Part shown: positions 31,440 to 43,158 of the stretch, piece after piece
Layout of the letters: the number at the start of each line of letters is the position of its first letter
How positions within the stretch are numbered: position 1 is the first letter of the stretch
NCBI GenBank assembly: GCA_009746045.1
Contig: RPFO01000065.1
Coordinates: 1,585,424-1,649,423, forward strand
DNA: 64,000 nt
Reading direction: 5' to 3'
From: Mesostigma viride
Taxonomy: Eukaryota; Streptophyta; Mesostigmatophyceae; Mesostigmatales; Mesostigmataceae
Notes under the pieces: generated by a model
What the model was told of the DNA's origin: nothing
Databases searched by the model: none
Seen by the model: only the letters and a program-made list of their open reading frames with translations
Translations under genes and position numbers: made by a program

Positions 31440-32226
31440 TTAGTCGTGAATATCACAATCGCTTCGTCTTTCTAAGACGCACATGCTGATATAATTTTCC
31501 GACGCTATTACGCAATATACGATGAGCAAACGCTTATCGACGCAACGCAGCTGACGGCTGCGCTCGGCAATGAAAATACGTCTGCAGCTCCGGCTGCAGC
31601 TTCGCCCTCAGGTCCGGCAGGCAGCGGTGACACTAGTCGCGCACTGGTGGTCGCCCAGCCCCTCCCGGGCTTCCTGCCTCGCCTTCAGCCTCGCCCGAGC
31701 CCAAACGCAGCCGCCCAGCCGAGCCTAGCTGGTCTGATGTCGACTTTGACGTTGACGAGTTATTTTCCACCTTCGACGTCAACAGACCCGGCTATTTCGA
31801 CAAGCCACACATCCGGATGTTGGAGCTCCTGTTCTATGGGTCGTATGCCTCCCTTCTTGACCTGTGCCAGCGCCTCCACCGCCACAAATGCTTCCGCAGC
31901 CAGTCTGACGGCCAGTTTCAGTTCCGCGTAGGTGACCTGTCTGGCTGGTCGCGACCGCGCCTTCAGCTTGCCGCCCTCTTTTCCATCCTTAAGCGTTCTT
32001 CCGCGGAACTCTGGCAACCCGTCCCCTTGGGCGAATTCACCCTCCTCCACCACCTCTCACAGCATGTGGCGCCCCTCACTTGCGAAATGCAAGCTTTGGG
32101 TCGTAAGCTGGCTGCTGAGCTCCCCACCATCCCCACCGCCACCACCACCGCCACCCTCCTCGCCTCCCCCCCCCCCCCCCCTCCGACTCCATCACCGCCC
32201 AGCTCCGCGACATTGACCAGCGCCAG
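31440..32226 (+). pseudogene. LINE ORF1-type gene, 5' part
   Basis: One frame (from about 31,480) reads ADIIFRRYYAIYDEQTLIDA and a Pro/Ala-rich linker to about 31,680. A second frame then continues with SWSDVDFDVDELFSTFD, a conserved Tyr-Phe-Asp-Lys-Pro motif and ELLFYGSYASLLDLCQRLH, through a Thr/Pro-rich linker to ITAQLRDIDQ at 32,226. One frameshift near 31,690 separates them. The coding sense resumes at 35,658 and again at 44,077. With both inserts removed the three blocks form one continuous reading frame, so the target was a single gene. Confidence 0.7.
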
Positions 32227-32309
32227 CTCGTCGTCTGTCTCTGGTCCTCTACGGAGGACTGAGTTGAACTCAGTCCTCTCTAGAGGACCGAGTTTTGGGG
32301 TTTCGTAGA

Positions 32310-32905
32310 AAATTCTCCCCGGTCAGAATGTTTGTCAAAAAAATTCTCTCAAAATTTATTCAAATACTACGTGAAAAGATCTTTCTTGGACATATTTTTG
32401 GGATTTTTTTGGATTTGGTATGAGCGGCGAAATGTACGGTCAAAGTACAGGTGGTAAGGGTACTTTTCCACGTGAAACGCGAGTTCCGGAAATGCACGAC
32501 CTAGCCATGGCGGCTCGCGCCCATGCATGCAGTTTACGTTTGCGGACGAGTTAGCTGTCCAAACTCAGGAAATAGATTTAACATGCTCTAAAGATGATAT
32601 AAATCCATTTTTAGCTCGCGGGGATGCGATTTACCCGGTGTCGGCACTGTTCTTGCTGGAAAAAACTGCGATAAGGCAGGTCGACGGAATTGATGACTGC
32701 GCTTGCTTTCCGGCGCAATTTCAATGGCTGATAGGTTTCTTTCTACATTTTAACATGCATCGTATTAGAATAAATTGAGTGACAGTATAGATTTGATGAT
32801 TTCGACCATTCTGTCACGTCATGGTCTATGTGCCGCAAAGTGCCACTTTTGCGGGCACCGCCTGGGCCAAGGTAACGCCAGCCGTGCCAGGTAAAGCCGG
32901 ATAAT
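32310..32905 (-). repeat. Diverged inverted copy of the piggyBac-like element's right half
   Basis: The reverse complement aligns with 28,320-28,780 and 34,350-34,820, sharing landmarks such as CCTTGGCCCAGGCGGTG, CGCAGTTTTTTCCAGCAAGAA and GAGCCGCCATGG-like words, at roughly 65-75% identity by eye. It is an older member of the same family. Confidence 0.75.
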
Positions 32906-33316
32906 CGTTGCCTCTTCGTTTCTTGATGTTCTTACATGAGTCTAAGCTTGCGAGGCGTTGTCAGGTTCAAGTCTTGATGCTCTTTCTTGACCGTTGCCTG
33001 CCCCTCTCTAAAACCCCCTTTTCAGATGATGTTAGCAGGCATTTGCCTTAACCCAGTGTAGTTGTGCAGGGTTTTAGGAGCTGTGCAGGTTTAAACACCT
33101 TCGTAGATGTTAGTTATTCTTTTGCTACGTTCATACTGCATGATTGTGTGGCCACGGGCTGCGTCAAGGGTGCATTCAAGCTTTTACGGGTGAGTGAAAA
33201 GTCTTGGTGACAAACCACTGCCATCATGTGCCAGCAACTATGTTGGCCACATCATGGCAAGGCAAAACAGTTATAGCCATATCTATTGTTGTTAGAAACA
33301 ATGGAAATATGCTTAA

Positions 33317-35015
33317 CCCCTAAATGGGCAGAAATACTGCCGATGCATCGGCTGTAACTTCACAATTTTGCAAACCAGATGCCATCCAACCCACCCATAT
33401 CCAATGGCTGTCCTTGGGGGCCAAGCATGTCCATGAGTTGCCCTTCGGGTTGGTATATCACAACCTTACATATATGCAGGGTAGGCCATGTTTAACTGCC
33501 TTCAAAGTCAGGGGGGTCAAGACGAGCGTTTTCATTTTTGGTAGAATGTGCATTTTGAATTATGTTGTAAGAGCTAGGCACCTACCACTTCAGGGATGAT
33601 AAACAATTAGTTGCTGAACAGTTTGAGCCATTGGGGTCATCATTTGGGTGGGTATACCAGCAGTTACACCCAGTACAGCCCATAGGGGTACCGTTGGTAA
33701 AAAGAAACCAAGGGGGTAGGAGTGGGCATACTACCTACTAATACCTACTAATATGGCCCCCAACCATGCCACACAATACATTTCCCTTCCACAATGATGG
33801 GGAAACATAACTGCATCATCACACTGCCCTTACATGGCACCTATGTGCAGGTGCCACCTTGTCCATGCACGTAGGTAACGTGGTGCGGATACCCTACGCA
33901 AGGCATGCATTCTATGAGGCAGCCACCAACAAACTAGTGATTTTAAGCCTATTTCAGCTTGCCCTAGCAAGGATAAACTAGGCCTAAGCTGCTATAGCTT
34001 GCCAGGTGATGGCCAGCACACCTGGTGGCACATGCTGACAATGGGAAGCTTCTACTCACCGGTTACATGCTTGATGATGCCACAGAGACCAGCCAACTGC
34101 CTCACACTCATGCAATATGTGTGTGGGAAATGTATAACAAACATATATGGAGGTATTCAAACCCATACAGCCTCTAAAACTTTTCACCATCACCCTGTGG
34201 CAGGTCAACTGACTGAGGGAAGCATCTAAGAAGGGTGTTTTAGAAAGGGGCCAGGCCAGGGTCAAGAAAGAGCATGAATAATGCAAAAAGAATGTGCTAC
34301 ACAAGCTAGAACGTATATATAAACGCCAAACATCGATAGGAAAACGATAACTCAGCTTTACCAGGCATGGATGGCGTTACCTTGGCCCAGGCGGTGGCCG
34401 CAAAATGGCGCATTTCGGCACACCAAAGTTGTGCAGCATGGTCGCTGGATTCGGCGATTTCTGGCCACCCTTGCACGTTTACGACTACTATGTATCATAA
34501 AAAGTACAAAGAAACCAATATATCCTTTAAAATACGCCGGAAAGGTATTGCTGTCAACGTTTCTATCGTCCGGCCTGATCGCAGTTTTTTCCAGCAAGAA
34601 CGCTGCCGACACCTATCAAATGGCATTCCCGCAAACCAAAAATTGGCCTGTATCATCTTTAGGACGTATAAAATCAATTTCCTGAGTTTGGTCAGAAAAT
34701 TCGAAAGAAAACGTAAATGCCATGCGTGGGCGCAAGCCGCCATGGCCAGGTCGTCGTTTTCCGGAATGCACGTTGTACGTGAAAAAGTACCCTGACCCCT
34801 TGTACTTTGACCGGCCAGAACACCTCTATAACTTTGTCAGAAGTATGCAAACCCTAGTACCATGCTGTGAGGAAAATTATAAACTTTCGATCTTCTCAGC
34901 TAAACTTTTCCTAATTCTCAATAGTTTTCGCGGCATTTGGTCCCCCGAGAAGGGGCCGACGTGTCGGCTGTAACTCAGTTTTAGGCGGAAAATCGGCAGC
35001 CAGACCATTTAGGGG
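33317..35015 (+). mobile_element. piggyBac-like TTAA element, copy B, uninterrupted (1,699 bp)
   Basis: Flanked by TTAA on both sides (33,313-33,316 and 35,016-35,019). Ends CCCCTAAATGG and CCATTTAGGGG are inverted repeats. It provides the empty sites for both the LINE (single CCTTACATATAT) and the copia element (single CTAGG) found in copy A. No transposase; the short frames it contains are shared with copy A but show no domain. Confidence 0.85.
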
Positions 35016-35657
35016 TTAACCTACCTATTATATTGGTGGTTGACACTTATAACATAACCCTTTGTTGGTAGGTATCCAAGCCCTTTCCCTACATGCATGC
35101 ATAGGCTCTCACTGCATGATAAGGTATGATATACCTGAAGTATGAATGTATGATGATGCAAGTGTGTTGTCCTGTAATGCTTGAAGGGAAATGAGTTGAT
35201 TGGGATGGTTGGTGGCCACGGTGGTGTGTAGTATGACCGCACTTACATGCTAGCAAAGTTAGCAAAAGCCCCATTCCTCTCCTGAGGACTGAGAGTTTTT
35301 TAATTGTTTCAGGCAGTTGCAGTGGCCAAATCGAGCCCAGTTTTTTGCCACTTTTCAAGAACTGTATTGTTTACATGCCTATATTTTTTCTTCATGCACC
35401 AGGATTTGATTGAATTTTTCCCACTCGTTCTTATCCCGAAAAATGCAAATTCGCGAGAGGTGCCCAACGTCCGTGTAATTTTCAGGTGTTCGGGTCAAGT
35501 TTTCACATATGCAGTATTTTTGCCAACAAAATGACATCTAGTACACCCCCGATCCACATCAAAACATTTGGGATGGACCCCCCACCTAGTCGCTACACGC
35601 GGTTGAAAATTGTCAACTCAGTCCTCCTGTGAGGACTGAGTTGGGACAGACGACGAG

Positions 35658-35801
35658 TTAAGGACAATGCAATCGCCATCGAGGTCTTGCAAAACACCGC
35701 AGGCCTCACCGCCCAGGCGGTGAAGGACATTGCCGCCAAGCCAGCCCTGGCTGGCCTGGCCGGCGATGCTCCTCCCATCCCGACCTGGGCAGACATGCTT
35801 A
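35658..35801 (+). pseudogene. LINE ORF1-type gene, middle part
   Basis: The frame reads VKDNAIAIEVLQNTAGLTAQ and continues through an Ala/Leu-rich linker to PPIPTWADML, where the 8.275-kb transposon is inserted. The reading sense continues exactly at 44,077 once the transposon and one TTA are removed. Confidence 0.75.
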
Positions 35802-35924
35802 CCCTAGCCTAATATGGATTTGTACTAGAGCACGCCATTTGTACTTCATTTTTCAAAGTTGCATTTCTATGCATCTAACATCTCAACTAAAGTCTTTGAG
35901 GAAGGGGAAGTTCATAGGACCTGT

Positions 35925-37355
35925 GACACCGTGACACCGTGACACCGTGACACCGTGACACCACCATGGCGCCTCATATTGCATGTAAACACACATCTTT
36001 GCACATTTAGTGATTAAGTAATGGGGATTATATGTCTATTTGATGATGACAAGGTTGCCCTAGATGACCTAGACAACGTGACACCGTGACACCGTGACAC
36101 CGTGACACCGTGACACCGTGACACCGTGACACCACCATGGCGCCTCATATTGCATGTAAACACACATCTTTGCACATTTAGTGATTAAGTAATGGGGATT
36201 ATATGTCTATTTGATAATGACAAGGTTGCCCTAGATGACCTGGACACCGTGACTCCGTGACACCGTGACACCGTGACACCGTGACACCGTGACACCACCA
36301 TGGCGCCTCATATTGCATGTAAACGTGCACATCTTTGCACATTTAGTGATTAAGTAATGGGGATTATATGTCTATTTGATGATGACAAGGTTGCCCTAGT
36401 AGATGACCTGGACAACGTGACACCGTGACACCGTGACACCGTGACACCGTGACACCGTGACACCGTGACACCGTGACACCACCATTAATTAATAAGCACG
36501 TGACTGCGTCACGTGGGTGCCAATACAGAGTAAAGGAACCTTCAACCCTATATACACAGTGAGAAGGAGGGAGGGCGCCCTAGCTTCTCTCACTGCCGCA
36601 GGTGGGCAGGCCACAGAGCGCTCTCTCCACGGCATGGTGCCGGGGCGCAACACTGTGGGTGCAATACAACCAGTGCAATACCATAGGTAGGCTGACGCAT
36701 AGCTTATGCTACAAATGTGAGGTGGGCTCAAGACGTCGGCTAATTAAGGCGCAAGCTGATGGCCACAAGGTGCCAGAGCTAATTGAAGGTACTATAACGC
36801 TGTGCGCTAATATCGTTTCAAGTGCTGTAATGCCTAAGCTATCCCATCATCGATTGCCCCCATCTAGACAACTAGCTGGAGTGCTCTATCCCGGGGAAGC
36901 CCGGGGGGGCTTCCACAGTTTCTTGTTGACGTAGAGGTCCCCGCCCCGCCAGTACACTTGGGGCTTCTCGGGGTTGGTCTTGTGGCCACCACCATGGTCT
37001 TGTGACACCACCATGGCGCCTCATATTGCATGTAAACGTGCACATCTTTGCACATTTAGTGATTAAGTAATGGGGATTATATGTCTATTTGATGATGACA
37101 AGGTTGCCCTAGTAGATGACCTGGACAACGTGACACCGTGACACCGTGACGCCGTGACACCGTGACACCGTGACACCACCATGGCGCCTCATATTGCATG
37201 TAAACACACAAGTTTGCACATTTAGTGATTAAGTAATGGGGATTATATGTCTATTTGATAATGACAAGGTTGCCCTAGATGACCTGGACACCGTGACTCC
37301 GTGACACCGTGACACCGTGACACCGTGACACCGTGACACCGTGACACCACCATGG
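35925..37355 (+). repeat. Left subterminal (GTGACACC)n arrays in ~160-185-bp higher-order units
   Basis: Five to nine tandem GTGACACC octamers are followed by a unique ~110-bp block (ACCATGGCGCCTCATATTGC ... ATGACCTGGACAAC). The composite repeats at about 35,925, 36,080, 36,255, 36,415, 37,005, 37,130 and 37,305. A non-repeat insert (about 36,484-36,990) interrupts the series. The octamers match, inverted, those at 43,583-43,961. Confidence 0.9.
36484..36990. mobile_element. Short insert in the subterminal repeats, CACGTGAC family
   Basis: Begins ATTAATTAATAAGCACGTGACTGC-like sequence within an octamer array, and regular repeat sequence resumes near 36,993. The first ~35 bases match the dispersed CACGTGAC-palindrome repeats at 29,165 and 46,009. 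It contains no gene that I recognise; a 110-residue frame (36,602-36,934) lacks coding character. Confidence 0.5.
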
Positions 37356-37672
37356 CGCCTCATATTGCATGTAAAGACACATCTTTGCAGAATTGTATTG
37401 ACATTGTAGTTGTCTAACTATACACATGTAAGCATTCACAAATTGCAGCTAAGCGTTTATTAATTGCTGCTTGCCTTGACAATATTTAAGCATGCACATA
37501 ATTTATTTCAGCATGGTACGTGGGAACACATCATGTGACTGTATAAAAGAGACAACTAAGTATATTCATGGGTGCCTCATTGACATCATACATGTCTAAC
37601 TTAAAATGAAAAATTATAACACATTCTCATTGAGTCGTTATAGTGAGGGACATTTATGACATAGAGTCATCA

Positions 37673-38800
37673 TTAGAGGGACCATGCCAGGCAAAACATG
37701 ACCTCGCGATAACCAGCCATGCACTGATTGTTATGCACCCTTGCACACTGCTGTGCAAAGGCACGCTTCAGCCCCTGCAGCACGTCTTGAAACGTCAGCA
37801 TCAGCACCGGTGGAAGATCTGACACACGGTTCTTGATGCCGTTGTACCACCGGATGAACCAACCAAACCTTTGGTCAGCATCATTGTGTGTGTGTCCCGG
37901 TGGAAGCCGGCACACCCTGATGCGAGCAAAGAGGCGGCGGACAATGAGAACAGCTAGGAACCCCAACAACTCGTTGTTCATGTTGTCCCCACCCCCATCC
38001 ACTTGAAGGACGAGGTTAGGGGCAAGGCCAAACTCACGAATCTCAGGATCAGTGGACTTCTCCCATGGACGCTCAACAACCACTTCCAACAACTGATGCG
38101 TGAGCACTGTTGCCGTGACGCGCCCTGAATTACCAGAAACCTCAGAATTAGCTACCCATGGCATGATGACCCAAAAATACGTCCTCACCCCGTGCAAAAT
38201 AGAGCAGACTAACTGGTACGGTATATGAAGCTGGCGGCTGCTAAGCCACTCTTTCGAGGCGCTCCCCCTCGTTGGAACCGCTGTCTTCATCTTTGCCAAA
38301 CCATCCATGACTATGGAAACAAAAAAATGCTTGGCGCCTTCGAACCTTCGCTGCAGATAAGCCATCCGCTCCCCATTAAAGAAATCAGTGTGATCAGCTA
38401 ACTTCTCCTTACTGGCCTCCCACCTGGCCCGGTCAGTGGTCCGGTAAAACAAAATGGCATCCTTCAGCTTTCGACAGCGGGAACATTCACCCATAACCTT
38501 TGTGCGAAAACGCTCAACATGGACTTCCATGATTGTCGCCACTGCTTTGAAGATTGTCCTGAAAAGCGAAATACTAACCACAGGTGCATTGTAATCTTGT
38601 CTCTCCCTAACATACTCCGAGTACAAAGTCTTCTTGCAGGGTTGCTCAAGAATGCTGCGGCCATCTCGAGGATCTTTCTCAACTGCTGGGCGTAACCAAC
38701 GCCGAATCCATAGCTCACAAAGCGCTTTGGCCTCCCCAATCCTGGCAGATATTGAACGGGATCCTCGAACACGCCGTCCAGCAGTGCTACCCAAGCCCAC
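37673..38800 (-). CDS. DUF7869-domain protein, candidate transposase of the 8.275-kb element
   Basis: 375 residues to the stop at 37,673; the frame opens at 38,800, but the true start or an upstream exon is unclear. Key features: CSRCRKLK (near residue 106), a long amphipathic helix, FVSIVMDGLAKMK (near 162), a hydrophobic sheet-like region, LVLQVDGGGDNMNNELLGFL (near 272) and RLPPGHTHNDADQRFGWF (near 301). These match the DUF7869 pattern of S-I-x-x-D-G, L-D-N-x-x-x-D-N-K-N and G-H-T-H-x-D-x-D-Q. The conserved Asp and His residues suggest an RNase H-like metal site, though that is inference. It lies between inverted subterminal repeats and is the best transposase candidate in the element. An N-terminal Cys-motif region is missing here, so it may be partial. 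Confidence 0.75.
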   Translation of the reverse strand: MGLGSTAGRRVRGSRSISARIGEAKALCELWIRRWLRPAVEKDPRDGRSILEQPCKKTLYSEYVRERQDYNAPVVSISLFRTIFKAVATIMEVHVERFRTKVMGECSRCRKLKDAILFYRTTDRARWEASKEKLADHTDFFNGERMAYLQRRFEGAKHFFVSIVMDGLAKMKTAVPTRGSASKEWLSSRQLHIPYQLVCSILHGVRTYFWVIMPWVANSEVSGNSGRVTATVLTHQLLEVVVERPWEKSTDPEIREFGLAPNLVLQVDGGGDNMNNELLGFLAVLIVRRLFARIRVCRLPPGHTHNDADQRFGWFIRWYNGIKNRVSDLPPVLMLTFQDVLQGLKRAFAQQCARVHNNQCMAGYREVMFCLAWSL

Positions 38801-39099
38801 AACGGTATGAAAGTGCCAAAAAATGCCCTTATAAGCCCTACAAGGAGCAAATTGAGTCCAAACATGCTAGATATTGGTAGGCAGCATGTCCATGACACCA
38901 GTAAAAGGAATTTGACTTTCCAGAATTTTTCGACATCGGTTGGTCTATTTTTGGCATGTCTATTTTTAGCAACTTTCCAGATTTTAATACAAACAAATAC
39001 CATTTGATATGCAAATAAAGAGCTCCTGACCTGGCTGTTTGCATGTAGGCTTATGCTCATGTCTACCATCTGTGCACCATGTCCCATGGTCATCTGACC

Positions 39100-39650
39100 T
39101 CATTTGGTGACAAACTGCCACCAAATGCTAGCAAAAACGCACCGTTTCACCACATCTCATAGCAGTTTCCATGGAAGATGTGTTCAGTCGAGGCTGGAAA
39201 TTTGCAATCACGTTACACATCATAAATGTAGACATGGCACAAAAAATCAGGTCCATCGTACTGTATTTGGTAACAAAATGCCACCAAATGCTAGCAAAAA
39301 TGCACGTTTTTCGCGTTTTTTTCACACATTTCATGACAGTTTTCATACAAGATGTGCTCAGTTGGGGCTGGAAACTTGCAAGCATATTAAATATCATCAT
39401 AGTAGACATTGCACAAAAATCCAGGTCTGTTGTACTTCATTCATTGACAGCTTGCTAGCAAATGTGAGAAAAAATGTGCGTTTTTTGCATTTCCGCCACA
39501 TTTCTTGCAGTTCCCATGCAAGATGTGCTCAGGTGAGGCTGAAAACAAGCGCCCATGTTAATCATCATGTCATTTCAGACATTGCACAAAACTTCAGGTC
39601 CATCAAGTGTCATTGGGTTCACTGGTCCATGCAACACCTGCGAGTTTCCA
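39100..39650. repeat. ~163-bp tandem repeat, three units
   Basis: The landmark TGCTAGCAAA recurs at 39,127, 39,290 and 39,453, a constant 163-bp period, with a decayed end. Each unit includes a GATGTG(T/C)TCAG word and a conserved GACATTGCACAAAA-type end. It shares the GCTAGCAAA word, but little else, with the tandem repeat at 7,421-8,115. Confidence 0.85.
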
Positions 39651-40892
39651 GCTAATCACTCAACCTTGGATGCAAAGTTCTTTAGTAACGGTATGGCCAA
39701 CTCCCACCAACTGTGTTGCTAACTGTTCAGACCTTGCACAGATAATATAACACAACTTTTGTGACACACAGACAAAGATATATGAACATGAACAGTGGCT
39801 AGACATGGTTGTATATATGTGCATACGGCCATGCTAAGGCAATTTTCAAGTAGGGGCTTGTTAGACATAAGAACTGCCAACTGTCACGTTGGCTAGCATG
39901 ATCAGTTCAAACCCACAGCACGCACGGTAGCCGCAAACTCAGCTTGGCAATGTAATAATCTAATCTGATGCCAGGCATCTCGGCCGTCGGCATGGTTGCG
40001 ATGTGTTTTGTGCGCCTTGATTTGGTAGCAGCACATCCCTTGGCAACCGGCCCGCCTGACCAAGGTTGCCACACATGGTCCTCTGCATCACCATGGATGC
40101 CCCCATGTCCCTGTCTCTGTTATAGGGGCCCACGTTGCTGGCAACGCAGCTTCCAAGTTGGACTAGATCTCCTCAGCCAGCGCTGTGGTGCATAGCCAGA
40201 CAGCTCATACACTGCTCAGTTGCTACCTCGAGGTTGCCGGCTTGAAATATGCCACCAAAGGACTGCACTTGGCCGCCATCATACCTAGCATGAAGAAGCC
40301 ACTGCACATCCCCGGTGAGCCGCTTGGCCACAATACCGCAGCTGTCTTCAACAGATAGTGCAAGCCCAATGGCCTCTACATAGGCACATGCATCGTGCTC
40401 ATGCTCTTGCTCTGGCCCTTGTCAACATGAGATGCATGCCCATGCATGCTTCACCATGTTTCTCCAAGCCATCCGTGACTACTTGCTTCAGATATGTCAT
40501 TCAACTCCTGCACGTCCTCAGCCAGACTGTCAAACTAGCTGGTGCCCCATCCCTCACTTTGGTGAGGACTGCGATTCTGGCTAGCAGCTTAGCGATCGTG
40601 CGTGGTTGTGCCTGAGTTTCTGGGTGAGTGGCAGTGGCATTGGAGCAAGAGGTGTTGAGCATGTGCGTGTGTCTATCCACTTGACAAACAACCCCTCCCA
40701 CCCCTGACATTGAGGAGTTTGGCCATGTGCCAGGTTGCCAGAATTCCGCAAACATGCATCATAGGGAAATAAAGGATTGCTGGTTGTGCACACCACATGA
40801 GAAAACAAAACACACATACCTGTCAGGAGGGCAGGCTTGGGTTGCTTCATTGGCGCTGGTTGCAACGTGCGTAATAATAGCCCGCCATTGGC

Positions 40893-41917
40893 TCATTTAC
40901 CCGTGCCCTTGGCCAGCACGCACAGCCTGAACTGCATGAACTGCATGGATGCGGCCGTCCAGGATGCCCTCTGCTCATCATTCAGGGGTGTGAAGGCAGC
41001 TTGGGTGCTGGCGTGTAAGGCAGCTTGTGCATCAGTGTTTGCCGCCCGGCCGTGTGGCAGCACAGGTAGCTGGCCTAGCCCGGCCACTGTCCTCTCTCCA
41101 CTCTCACGCAATATGCCACCCTCTCCACAAACCATGACAGTTCTCATGTGCATGCATGTCTTAAGATGCTTGTTGAAGGCAGATGCTTTCAGCTTAGAGA
41201 TGGTGGGCACGTATACAGTGGGTTTTATGGACTCACAAGCATGTGAAGCCATCGAGCATCCAAGAAAGCCACCAATTGCTTCAAGGTTTTCCATCAATCT
41301 TCGTGGTCAACCATGTCATGCAACATTACTTGCCGTGAGCACAATGCCAATAAATTGCAGCATGTACAACTAGAGCAAAGCAACAGCTTTGTGATCCATA
41401 GCCCTGCCTGCAAATCATTGCCATCGATCGGAGGCAATAGCGCTGCAAGGCTGCCAGCCAGCCCGTAATATCTTGCCCGCAATCCGTCATGCACCCTCCC
41501 TAATATCCGTGTGAAGAGTTCCTTGACATCCCTAGCCTCTAAGGTAACCTGTACGTCGCTGATGTGAAGAAAAGGCTCGCCATGAAACCGTAGCTCGCTA
41601 TACGATTCATGACGCACCTCCCGTAAGATAAGAAGATGACCAAAAGAGAAACTCCGGAGATGGGGAACTGGTAACATATTCATCCGTGACAAGGTCAGGG
41701 ATTCAACAAGGAGTGAATTGGCCCGTAGATTTGAATAAGGGAACATACCGCTCGGAGGTATCCATGTCTGCCGTGCGCTTGATGTCTGTTTCGCACACCC
41801 CGCCGCAGAACTCGTTCCGGCATTCACCTGCTGACCGCAGTTTCTACATGTCCAGAGGCTGATAAAAGCCCCAACATCGTGGGCGTCTTTAGAGTCCACA
41901 AAGCCTGCATTAAACAT
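40893..41917 (-). CDS. Hypothetical transposon-borne coding region (two overlapping frames)
   Basis: Frame 41,917-41,294 encodes 207 residues with a CRNCGQQVNAG motif, a basic-hydrophobic core (LPVPHLRSFSFGHLLILREV) and ELFTRILGRVHDGLRARYYG. Frame 41,297-40,893 encodes 134 residues starting MMENLEAIGGFLGC. The end of one overlaps the start of the other. Composition looks more coding than the surroundings, but I recognise no domain and did not establish splice sites. It could belong to an upstream part of the DUF7869 gene on the same strand, or be chance. Confidence 0.3.
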
Positions 41918-42447
41918 GACGTTCGGGGCAAACGCATATATATACGAAGTATGGGTCTGCCAAGCCTGACGCAGCCTTGAAATTGGTCGGAAATATGCGG
42001 TAGCTCAGGAAAAAAAAGTTGCAGCGGTAATGAAGAAAGTCGTTCGGTCAAAGTCTTTAGAATACATTTTACCGATGCAATCTTCCATCGTTGTCGATAT
42101 ATCGGCGTGCAAGTGCACCCGCCTGGCCCGAGGTGGTGTCACGAGGTCCGAGCTACTCGTGGTCCGCATTGATTGCTCTTGATTCTGAGCGAATCTCAAC
42201 GGGCCAATCAGGTGTCGGGACCTCGGGACACCACCTAAATTTGGGCCGCAAGTTCTCGGGACCTCGGGACATCGACCTCGGGAACGAAGGCATGCACCCG
42301 ATGTCACGAGGTCCGGAGAACTTGAACGCAAAATAATATACAGATTAAGCTCGACAAGTACTTCTGGACGCACGACGTAGATAATTTGCGTGCCCTCGTG
42401 TTTGTTCGTGTTTTTAGGACAGCGGAGTTTGATAGGATATAGCTGCG

Positions 42448-43158
42448 ATGGCTAGCGGCGAACAGCAGCCGCCGGCAGAAATCCATGAACAGTATGGCTC
42501 GGATGAACGTGCAGAGCATGCCGAGACAGCCGATGATGGCGCTGCTGTAGACGGGAAGGCAGATGAACAACCAAAAGATAAGAAATCAACCGTGTACGTC
42601 CGGGGCGCGCTGAATGAGCTTAATAGAATTAATGCAGCCTCTGATGGCGGTTCGGACGGGGAGCGCGAGCGACCAGGCAAAACTGCATCGCAAGGAAGAT
42701 CGCAGGTAAATTCCGTAAGAAAACCCCCATGGTTTGCCCCATTTTCCAAAAAAAATTTCCCCTCGCGGGGGGCGCGTGAAAACGAAGGCTCCGCTCCGCC
42801 CGCCCAAAGGCGGCGGGCTCCGCTTTGCCTTTGCCGTTTTCACGCGCCCCCCGCGAGGGGTTGTTGTTTAGGGGGGTTATCCTGCTTGGGATGTCGACTG
42901 CCTGCCTGTATGCTTTCATGAATAGAATCGTAGTTGCAGCTTCTATGCAATTCAGCTTGCACGAGGCTGCTGCATGGAGGGTACGATGACGTTTGGTGTC
43001 GGAGAAAATACGTAACTTTCTTGTTTTGCTTTCTTGTTTTGCGTGCTATAAATGCTATTGTTTTGCACCAGGCATCATCGGACGCAGTGCCTCGGAGGCG
43101 TCTGGTGAAATACCAAATAACAATCTGGAACAAGATGTGTATTATGATGACTATTAAG
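42448..43158 (+). CDS. Two-exon small acidic/basic protein gene inside the transposon
   Basis: Exon 1 is 42,448-42,704 and exon 2 is 43,072-43,158, joined in the same phase by a GT-AG intron (donor CAG|GTAAAT, acceptor TTGCACCAG|GC). The product is about 114 residues: an acidic, disordered N-terminus (EQYGSDERAEHAETADDGAA), a conserved-looking STVYVRGALNELNRI, a Ser/Gly/Glu/Arg linker and a basic C-terminus (VPRRRLVKYQITIWNK). I recognise no family. The intron contains a foldback element (42,759-42,860). It lies near the right end of the 8.275-kb element and may be its second gene, possibly a DNA-binding accessory; that role is inference. Confidence 0.5.
42759..42860. mobile_element. Foldback element with 26-bp perfect inverted ends, in an intron
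   Basis: The left end CCCCTCGCGGGGGGCGCGTG (42,759 on) and the complementary right end (42,835-42,860) pair over 26 bases around a 50-base GC-rich centre. It resembles a very short MITE. No clear target duplication is visible; the flanks share partial A-rich/T-rich complementarity. Confidence 0.75.

Larger units (their letters stand above)
32227..35657. mobile_element. 3.4-kb composite insert with inverted ends, inside LINE ORF1 gene
   Basis: The left end CTCGTCGTCTGTC (32,227) and right end GACAGACGACGAG (35,645-35,657) are reverse complements. Each is followed inward by GGAGGACTGAGTT-type sequence that is itself palindromic (about 32,253-32,275 and 35,616-35,643). It contains a diverged inverted copy of the piggyBac-like right end (32,310-32,905) and the complete piggyBac-like copy B. 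No transposase gene was found. The exact target duplication could not be fixed. Confidence 0.6.

Noticed and set aside
35925-37355. CRISPR-like or centromeric array
   Set aside because: The octamers are tandem without spacers, and the longer blocks are repeated rather than unique. Position near the TIR and the inverted partner array point to transposon subterminal repeats.
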